From Dolomedes plantarius (lineage: Eukaryota > Arthropoda > Arachnida > Araneae > Dolomedidae): a stretch of 64,000 nt of DNA. The notes below the pieces were generated by a model, which saw only the letters and a list, made by a program, of their open reading frames with translations, did no database searches and had not been told where the DNA came from. Shown here one piece after another: positions 56,261 through 64,000 of the stretch. The stretch covers positions 4,817,308 to 4,881,307 of the forward strand of contig OU015495.1 in the NCBI GenBank assembly GCA_907164885.2. Direction: 5' to 3'. The translations under genes and the position numbers were made by a program. Position 1 is the stretch's first letter, and each line of letters begins with the position of its first letter.

Positions 56261-57947
56261 AAAAAGAGAGGGGTAAGTTTGTTTTCCAACTTATTTGTTC
56301 TTTCTTAATCACCATTGATGTTTTTGTTTACATTTCGTACTTTAAGCCTTACAGGTCGGCGAAAACGGGATTTTGTCCTCAAAAGTTTTTGGCACCAACT
56401 TATCACCAGGGGGGGGGGGGGCGTTTGACAGTGCTATTCCAAAAATGGAGTTTATCAGTTATTTCTTATTGCATTCTTTTATATTACAGTAATCTGAAGA
56501 AATCTTTGCAAATTGTCAAAATTGGATCGTTAAATTGAGTTGGTTGTTGCGTCATTACACAGAATTCACTTCATGTTCAGACTCAAATCTTCAGACATCT
56601 AGAAACGAAAAATATATGACTTAGACTACTTTCATAATCAACAGTACATATGTGACACAATGCTCCTGATAGGAATTTATATTCCCATTATGTCGACATA
56701 TGTTACTGCATCTAAATTTTATTCCTAGAAGGAAAAAGTCTTAATGTGTAGTGGCCTGCACACTTATTCGGTAGGCAAGAAGTCTGGGTTATATACTCGA
56801 GTTATAGTGGATGTTTTAAAGAGAAAGAAATGGGAGTGATAAAATATTAAAAAAAATCCTTTTGTCGCTATAACTATAAAATATTTGAAAATATCTCTCA
56901 GATGTCCGTGAAAGTTTGTTCTCTTTCATTTCCAATTTTGAGTTAAAAATTGTTTAATTCTAATTTTATTGTTAAATGAAGACAGTTGCGAACGAAAAAT
57001 CACTCTAAACTATAATCTATTATTTCGTATTTGACATTTTGACAGTTTCTTTCGAGTCCCTTTTGAAAGATATTCCATTATTTCAAAATATTTCACTACT
57101 GCGGTCGCTCGAATCAAAAATGCTCCCCAATGCTAATTAGATCTACTCTCGACTCAAACTTAACCGGCCCGAAACTGATGGCTGTGAAAATTCATCCGGA
57201 AATAATTTCTGTCAAGTATTCTCTCGCAATATATGACAGATAAATAAAAGATGAGTCAGCTTAGAAAAACTATAACATATATCGACAGCTAATGGATAAA
57301 ATATGATGATTTGATAATTCTCCGGGATTTGAAACGCTGCCAGTCCGTATAACAAAATTTAATATTTCGAAATGTAGGCAATCTGTATTAGTCCTTATTG
57401 TCCATGGTTCCTAACACAGGAAGATTTATAGTTGATTGTTCTTTTTGTGTTATGAAGCCAGACAGAAATGATATGCCAGACTGTCAAACGTATTTCAAAG
57501 TTTTACAATGGTAAAAAAAATATTTTCTATGCCAACGAACACGACATATGGAGAACTATATTAATCGCAAGATGAATAAAAACATTTTAATTTTCTCCGG
57601 TCTTCATAACACAATAAATTTCTCTGGTCTTTAGGTCTTGATAGCTCATTTGATGACTGCCAATGACAGATGCACCTTTTATGCTTTTTAATGCTTCATC
57701 AGATTACAGAATGAATAACGGTCTATATTATTATGCAAAATAAAATAAACTCTTAGGTCAGTGATGCTGTTTTTGTTAGTTAAAAAGTGAATAATCCGCT
57801 TCTAAATACGCGATTTCTTGAAGGCTAGAAAGGTAAGAAGGTCCATTATTTATGAATAAGAATCCCAATAAATAAACTGAGTAAAAAAAGCTCCATGTTC
57901 AATAAAAAACATGCATGCATTATCTGAATATTTTATAAGTGTAAAAA
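56261..57947. other. AT-rich non-coding stretch
   Basis: A G-run lies at 56409-56421. No gene is supported. Confidence 0.5.
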
Positions 57948-57949
57948 TA

Positions 57950-59213
57950 CAGGATCCAGACAAAATAATAGGAACACCCATTTAGAAATGTGTCGTACTT
58001 CGACTGTCCAATAAACCCCCACCACGTGTCGGAAAAGTCTGCCATCTAGTGGCGGCGAAAGCGAAGGTATCAGTAGAGCATTTTCCGGTTTGACAGTTGT
58101 ATGGGAAAATTTTGTTCCAAGCGCCATTATGTCCGACCTGTCCGACGTGCGAATAGCCAAGATTATTGGAGTTCGTCTAGCTGGAGCGACCGTGTCGAGA
58201 ACAGCCAACCTTGTGGGTGTTTGAAGGGGCACCGTGTCAAGAGTTATGACAGCCTACACAAACATGGGAAAGGTGTCCTCTGCGAAGCAAAACAGTGAGC
58301 GAAAGTCGAAGTTTACCGACGGAGATAGACAAGTGTTGAAGAGGATTAGTAGCCCGAAAACGCAAGACTACACTATCGCAGATAACCTCCGAGATGATCA
58401 CCCATCTCCAGAACTCCGTATCCACCAAAACTATTCAACGGGAGCTGCATGCTGCGACCATTTATGGCATAGTGGCTATTAAAAAGTCATTAGTGTCGCC
58501 ACGGAATACTATTAAGCGATGACAGTGGTGCATAGACGACCAAAACTGGACACATAATAAATGGGAACATGTCATCTGGTCTGACGAATCCTTATTTACA
58601 TTATTTCAGACCACCGGACATGTGTTCGTCTGGCGAACACCGGCAGAAGCATTTCATGTTGACTCTCTGGCTCGTACCGTGAAGCATGGAAGGGATCTCT
58701 GTGATGGTATGGGGCGCGAAAATGTGGTGTGTCTTGGGGCCACTGTTTGGCCTGAGGGGGAAGATCGCAAGCAAGCATTATCGCAGTATTCTCGCACATC
58801 ATTTCCATCCTATGCTTCAGACTTTGTTTCCTGGAGAACGTCCTGTGCTCCAGGATGATAATGCCTCTGTTCACACGGCTCGTTGTGTTCAAACATGGTT
58901 ACACGAGCATAATGATGAAGTGGAACATCTTATATGGTATCCTCATTCCTCTGATCTCAACATCTTTGAGCATTTTGGGTTTTTTTTAGAGAACAAAGTT
59001 CGTGCTCGGTTTTCTCTTCCACGCAAACCACCTGAGCTCGAGATCGCTCTGCACGAGGAATGGGGCGAATTCCCTTGAACTTTGTGCAAGACCTTTATTT
59101 GTTAATCCCACGTCGAATACAAGCTGTAATTAAGATCAAGGGAGACCCAACCCCTTACAAATAAAAAATTTGCATTCTTTCACAGGTGTTCCTATTATTT
59201 TGTCCGGAACCCG
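57950..59213 (+). mobile_element. Tc1-like element, decayed
   Basis: Terminal inverted repeats around CAGACAAAATAATAGGAACA (about 27 bp with a few mismatches) end at TA on each side (57948-57949 and 59214-59215). The transposase is on the plus strand. Confidence 0.9.
58129..59155 (+). pseudogene. Tc1-like transposase, multiply broken
   Basis: Starts MSDLSDVRIAKIIGVRLAGA, the N-terminal helix-turn-helix, then meets a TGA. Later pieces in other frames include HVIWSDESLFTLF (first catalytic Asp), VMVWGAKMW, LQDDNASVHTARCVQTW (second Asp) and LNIFEHFGFFLENKVRARF (Glu). I count 36 residues between the second Asp and that Glu, more than the 34 usual for Tc1; a DD36E group has been described within the superfamily. 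At least two frameshifts and several stops are present. Confidence 0.8.
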
Positions 59214-59215
59214 TA

Positions 59216-59481
59216 CCTTTGTAAATATTATAATACAAAATATAGGCTTTTTGGATTATGAACATTAAGTCTGTATAAACAATAGTTTTTTCTTCGCAAA
59301 CTCTTAAAGAACACTCTTAAGTACACTTCTGTGGAAAACCTATAAAAATCTTGTTAAGTCTGCATACACAACACATTTTTTTCTTCTTCGGAAATTACAC
59401 TTCTCTGGAAATAACGCACATTTAAGTACACTTCTCTGGAACACCTATAAAAAAATTTCGAGTAGTATGTTTGTTTAAACG

Positions 59482-59526
<45 letters not shown>

Positions 59527-61747
59527 TATATAAATCTGGAATTCATGCTGCAAGTGCAAAACTACCCTTCTCTCTAATATCTTTGATTGTTCAATTATTA
59601 AAATAAATATCAACATCTGTTACAAGAATTTTCAGGGCATCAAAGACCATAGATTGATTTGATGCCGAGTAATTTCCGCTAGGTTGCATCTTGAAACATT
59701 TTTTCATAGTTTTTTCTACCATAGTTTTTACAAAAAAATCTAATGTATTTTTGGCCAAAATACCTAACATTTTATAAATGTTAAACATTATATAATGTAT
59801 GAAACATTTTATAAATATTATATTTTAAGAATCTTTTCAATTTTTTCAATCAAGAATCTTTATGATTGAAATCATTAAGGCTGAATTGAAATATCGAATT
59901 TTTTTAAACCGTTTTTATGGTAAGTCCCCTAATAGAGGAGATGAAAGTCTATGACAATTTACTTGAACGATTTTTGGGCAAAAAGAGGTATCATAAGATT
60001 TTTTTCTGCCGATTGTATCATTTACTAAAAATAAAATTAAGAAATAATAAGGTTAAATAGGATTCAAAATTTATGAAATTTATCATTAATTTAATTTAAA
60101 CTGTCCTAAGTAGTTGTTGAGATGTTTAATAGCTTTTCTGAAGTTTGATTTGTTTCTTAAAATATCCCCTATTTAAATATTCCTTGTTGGAAATTATAAA
60201 CTTACATTATTTGATTAAAAAATGCAATTAATATACACGTTTAAGTACAATGCCTAGTTTAGATGCGATGCATTATTTTCTGAGGAATACCAGAGAATCC
60301 TTCAAATAAAATATTTTTAGTAAAATATTTGATTCGGCAATATACTTGAATTTTAGCAAACCACTCTTAGTAAAATACTTGATACAAGTAGTAATAACGT
60401 AATTAATAAGCAGTCAGTTTACCCTCCCACATTTATAATTATTTGGCATCTTTTAGACCTGTTTAAATAAATACAATTTTGAAATATCTAACATTAACAA
60501 TCTCTTATTTTAAATAAGGTGCTTTATTTACCGAAAAATATCTGATATTATATTATTTTACATAACTCTTACGCTTGTAAAGTAAATTTCATATGCATCT
60601 CTCTAACCATAAATTACATACAATTTTATCTAAAGCCTTTACATTTTTGTACGAAATTTTTTTAGTTCCTATTAATTAAGCTTATAAAGCTAAGAGACTA
60701 ATGCAGGAAAATTGTTATTCAAGGTCATTTTTCTCCTGAAGTTTTAGAAAACTTTGGAAAACTTCCAGGCACTAAAAGTTTACGACTTAAGTTGATTGGG
60801 TCGAAAGCTAATGCATTCTGACTACAATGTTATTTTGGTATCAGACATACCCTCTTATCCTTTGGATAAATGAATTTCAGCTGTTCTGAAGAACTGGATG
60901 CTTTTCCAATAATTAAGATACATAATTTCTTTTTAAATTCACTGATTAAAGGGACAGTTTCAACATAAAGGGTACTACATGCCTTTAATATTAAAAAGTT
61001 TTTAAAAATTGCCGCGTAGAAAATCAATATATTCAGTCTGAAATCATTTATTGATTTTATAATTGAAATCGTCAAAATATTCCTTTCGTTTGAAGTATAT
61101 GAAAATAGTACTGTGCTTTATGTCTTTTATCGAATTAAATCATATAAATATTAGCTGTTCAAAGTTCACGATATAAACTACATTCGTTTTATGGTTGCTT
61201 TAGAATGTTACAGGTTATAAAGTCTTAATGATCAAGTTATATTTCATTGAAATAGCTTTATCAAAAGATCATCTTTGCTGATCATGACGAGATTGTAACC
61301 TTAGTGATACAAAGATCATTATCTTAACTGACTTTCTTTAATATCACAACTGAGCAATTACGACTCATTATTTATACTTACTTCTCCTCACTTCTAGTGT
61401 CTTAGATTTTAATCGAATTTTGAAAGGAATTACACGCATAATTTTTAGAGGTTAAATACTGCACAGCTTTTATCCTAAAGCCTAGATCCAAATGGCATGG
61501 TAAATAAATGTACTCACGAAGAGAACAAAAAGGGGAATCCATGTAGTTGGCGTCACCATTTCAAGATAATACAACTTCTAAGAGATCGCTGATATTGAAA
61601 AGTACTGCATATGCTGCACTTATGCTTTTAACATAGCTTAAAGCATGTTTGTTGTGTGTTAACGATGCTTTTAAGTTAGTATTTGAGATCAGACTGGCTG
61701 ATTCCTCCATCCACTTGAATTACTATATTTACATTCCCAACAGAACC
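59216..61747. other. AT-rich non-coding stretch with a (TA)n tract
   Basis: Apart from TTAAGTACACTTCT duplicated near 59318 and 59423 and the dinucleotide tract at 59486-59523, nothing is recognisable. Confidence 0.5.
59486..59523. repeat. (TA)n microsatellite
   Basis: An uninterrupted TA dinucleotide run of about 19 units. Confidence 0.95.
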
Positions 61748-62060
61748 TTTAAGTCGCCCAGTGGCTAAGTGGATAAGGCATCAGCCTGCCACGCCGGCGG
61801 TGTGGGTTCGATTCACGCATAAGACTTGGCTGTATTCTGGGGAACAGGTCAGTCTTCCGCCTGCAATTGGAACCCCGTCTAGAAAGGGGAGCTGCAACCC
61901 ATCGTCCATCGCCGGTGTCATCGTCCGTCAATAAAATTCTTCTGTGATTGTGTCATTTGTCTGTTTCTATGTCTTATATTCATATGTACACCGGACTGGG
62001 GTGTAATGTCTTATATTCATATGTACACCGGACTGGGGTGTAATGTTGTCATCCCCCAGG
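61748..62060 (+). mobile_element. tRNA-derived SINE
   Basis: Box A-like TGGCTAAGTGGATAAGGC (about 61762-61779) and box B GGTTCGATTC (61805-61814) have tRNA spacing. The 3' part (GAGCTGCAACCCATCGTCCA onward) is related to 20943-21130 and 22018-22205, so this copy shows the full family. It ends in a duplicated 37-bp segment. Confidence 0.8.
61971..62044. repeat. Exact 37-bp tandem duplication
   Basis: The unit GTCTTATATTCATATGTACA plus 17 more bases (ending GGGGTGTAAT) occurs twice with no difference (61971-62007, 62008-62044), within the SINE 3' region. Confidence 0.9.
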
Positions 62061-62869
62061 GACATTAGCCACACACAGAATCTTTAAAGGAATACTTTTG
62101 AATATAAAAAAGGCTTTAACAAAACAGGATGGCTAAGTTCTTTGAATGAAATAAGTGAATTTTCCTAAAGATTGAAAATTAAGTCACTTTTTTAAGCATC
62201 AAGAGAGGGGAAGTGGCTTGTTTTTAGTATTCAACTCATTTTGTGTAACTTCTCTTTAGTGCTGCCATACTTTGTGAATTCTTTTGATAATATTCTTGTG
62301 ATTCCTAATCTGTTATTCACAAGGTCCAAAGGTGACAGGTGTCACCGTAATATATTTATTAGTTATAATATTAGTGGTAGTACGAGTAATTAGAGAGTGA
62401 TGCTCATATGTATAGATCCAAATCAATTTATTAAACCGATCATAAAACATATACAAACAACATTATTCATTGAAGATTTCCGAATTTCTATTTCATTAAC
62501 ACCATATATCTATATATACATTTTAAATTATCTTTCTTACTATATCTTATCAATACATTAATTCTGATTATTTATCTAACCTTCATTCTCATCAATATCA
62601 ACTACTAACATTTTTATCTACTCCCTAACATTGTTAGGTTATCCTACATTCTTAATTGCTATACATAAACACATTACAAAATTATTGCAAGATACTACTT
62701 CAATTAATATGGATATACACAAGCACTATTTTATGATAGATATTCTATGCATAAATGTAAAGATTTCACCTAATCTGCCCTATCTAATTAACTGCGCTCT
62801 CTAGTAGGCATTGGGCATTGCTAGGATAAGTCAAAATACTCTCCTACCTTTTCTGACGACACATCGACA
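62061..62869. other. AT-rich non-coding stretch
   Basis: A small perfect palindrome GGTGACAGGTGTCACC lies at 62331-62346. No gene is supported. Confidence 0.45.
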
Positions 62870-64000
62870 TCACAAGCCTTGCTGGGAGAAACATAGGGCT
62901 CTTTCAGGCAGCGGGCGATCGGGTCCGGGGGAACGGCGGTCACTATCTGTTGCGGCGGCCTCAAGGCGCACGTCTCCGAGAATACACTCGCGTCGGGGGA
63001 GCGTTCGTCAATCCGAAGGTCCGTACCTCATCAAAAGCATGGCTGGGGGGTCATCGGGCTCTCTGGTCCAGGGTAACGGCTGCGATCATCAGAATGCGGC
63101 GGACTCAGGGTGCTCTTCTCCGCATCTAAGCATTTGTTTCGGGGGCGCGTTGGTCCAGGGGAACGGCTGCTCCTCTCTCGCTAAATGACAGGCTAGTCGG
63201 TCGGCCTCTCCGGTATTGGGCTCTGCATTTATCTTATATCGGTTTGCTTTTTCGGGTACCGAGGACTTGGCTTGTCTCTCCGGTATTAAGTTAGCAGCCC
63301 GTCATCTCCTTCTCTCTTCCTTCGCCGTCTACAGGGTTTTATGTGTTCTTAGTGAAAAATCTCAAATCATTCTGCCCTCTCTAAAAACTTTTTCTCTCGA
63401 GCTCAACTTCCATCATTATTTATTCAGGCCCTCATTGGTGGCCACCTTCTGTCCTATGGGTCGATCCGGGACCCCTTCATTGGCCGATCACCCATTTTAT
63501 ATTCCTATTTTCTCCAATCAATATTGACGGGGGCGTTCGCCCTTGCACCTGTCTGGGGTTTCTTACATTTTTAACTTCCCACGCTCTCGCCTGGGCCTCC
63601 TGTGGTTTTTCTAACGCCGGTCAACCTCGTAAATTGCCTTACCCCTTTTCTTCTCCTAACTGTGACTCCGTTTTCAGATTTTCCTCAGCTCATTATCACC
63701 AGCTGGGCCCTTCGTTAAACGCAGCTGTTGACCGTTTTCTCATTTCAATTGCCCCCTCTCAACTTGTTATCTCTCCTTGCCATTCGCATACGCAGTACAT
63801 TATCCCGCTGTTCAAGGCATCTCTTTTGTCTGATTCTTCGAATTACATTCTCTATCGCCCCTTTTCTGAACACATGTCGTGTCTCCACGACAACAGGTAA
63901 AAGAAAAAAGAAGATGTTGACTCTAACCGAGACAAAACATGCAGAGGTCAGTTGCTCCTGAGTATAAAATGTGGGTTCAGTCTTTTCATATGGTCTTCGT
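62870..64000. other. GC-rich block, then pyrimidine-rich DNA, at the right edge
   Basis: 62870-63200 is much GC-richer than the window and has imperfect repeats of GGTCCAGGGGAACGGCTGC (about 62925, 63065 and 63155). 63290-63900 is C/T-biased on the plus strand. Short plus-strand frames (62811-63188, 63216-63527, 63634-63900) have no recognised motif. Options include the LTR or leader of a retroelement on the minus strand continuing outside the window, or a CpG-rich promoter. I cannot decide. Confidence 0.3.

Noticed and set aside
63216..63900. Short plus-strand ORFs at the right edge as exons
   Set aside because: No splice pattern or motif could be made out. The C/T bias lengthens chance frames by depleting stop codons.

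Overview
The window looks like arthropod nuclear DNA, most probably from a spider. It is AT-rich, has long non-coding stretches, tRNA-derived SINEs, and dense DNA transposons and LTR elements. The only host gene family I can support is a set of seven-transmembrane chemoreceptor-like proteins of the gustatory receptor (Gr) type. The spider assignment is inference. I see no bacterial genes, rRNA, functional tRNA gene or CRISPR array.

Chemoreceptor array (1-38.8 kb). Five tandem paralogues lie on the + strand, with ORFs ending at 561, 9521, 17183, 20591 and 37027. Copy 1 is cut by the window edge. Copies 2, 4 and 5 are open. Copy 3 is a pseudogene split by a Tc1/mariner element exactly at a TA and further damaged by a 1-base deletion. 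The repeat unit carries conserved flanks as well as the coding exon. Between copies 3 and 4 it measures about 3.4 kb; removing a Ty3-type element and a SINE from the copy 1-2 interval leaves about 3.3 kb. The array therefore grew by duplication of one small unit and was then stretched by transposons.

Insertions in the array. These are: a decayed Ty3/mdg4-type retrotransposon (1395-6888, 4-bp target duplication); a Tc1-like remnant (9.8-10.7 kb); two copies of a roughly 1-kb dispersed repeat (11.2 and 25.2 kb); the Tc1-like element inside copy 3 (14751-16176); and, at 27.1-32.4 kb, a mariner remnant interrupted by an unusual LTR element. That element has two LTRs with no difference visible by eye and a gag-only interior. 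An extra inverted LTR segment gives the whole insertion the same terminus at both ends, inside a 5-bp target duplication.

Right half (39-64 kb). I find no convincing intact host gene. The region holds many small non-autonomous elements with visible termini: two head-to-tail Helitrons, a piggyBac-like MITE (TTAA), three hAT-type elements with 8-bp target duplications (one holding a minisatellite), several fold-back elements sharing a TWA|GG terminus, SINEs, a decayed Tc1-like element (57.9-59.2 kb), and a broken transposon-like gene (53.4-54.9 kb) split by one of the hAT elements. One 187-bp stretch (44480-44666, - strand) could be a real exon. The right edge has an unexplained GC-rich block.

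Limits: family names rest on motifs read by eye, not on database searches. Coordinates of element ends are exact where a target duplication is given and approximate elsewhere.
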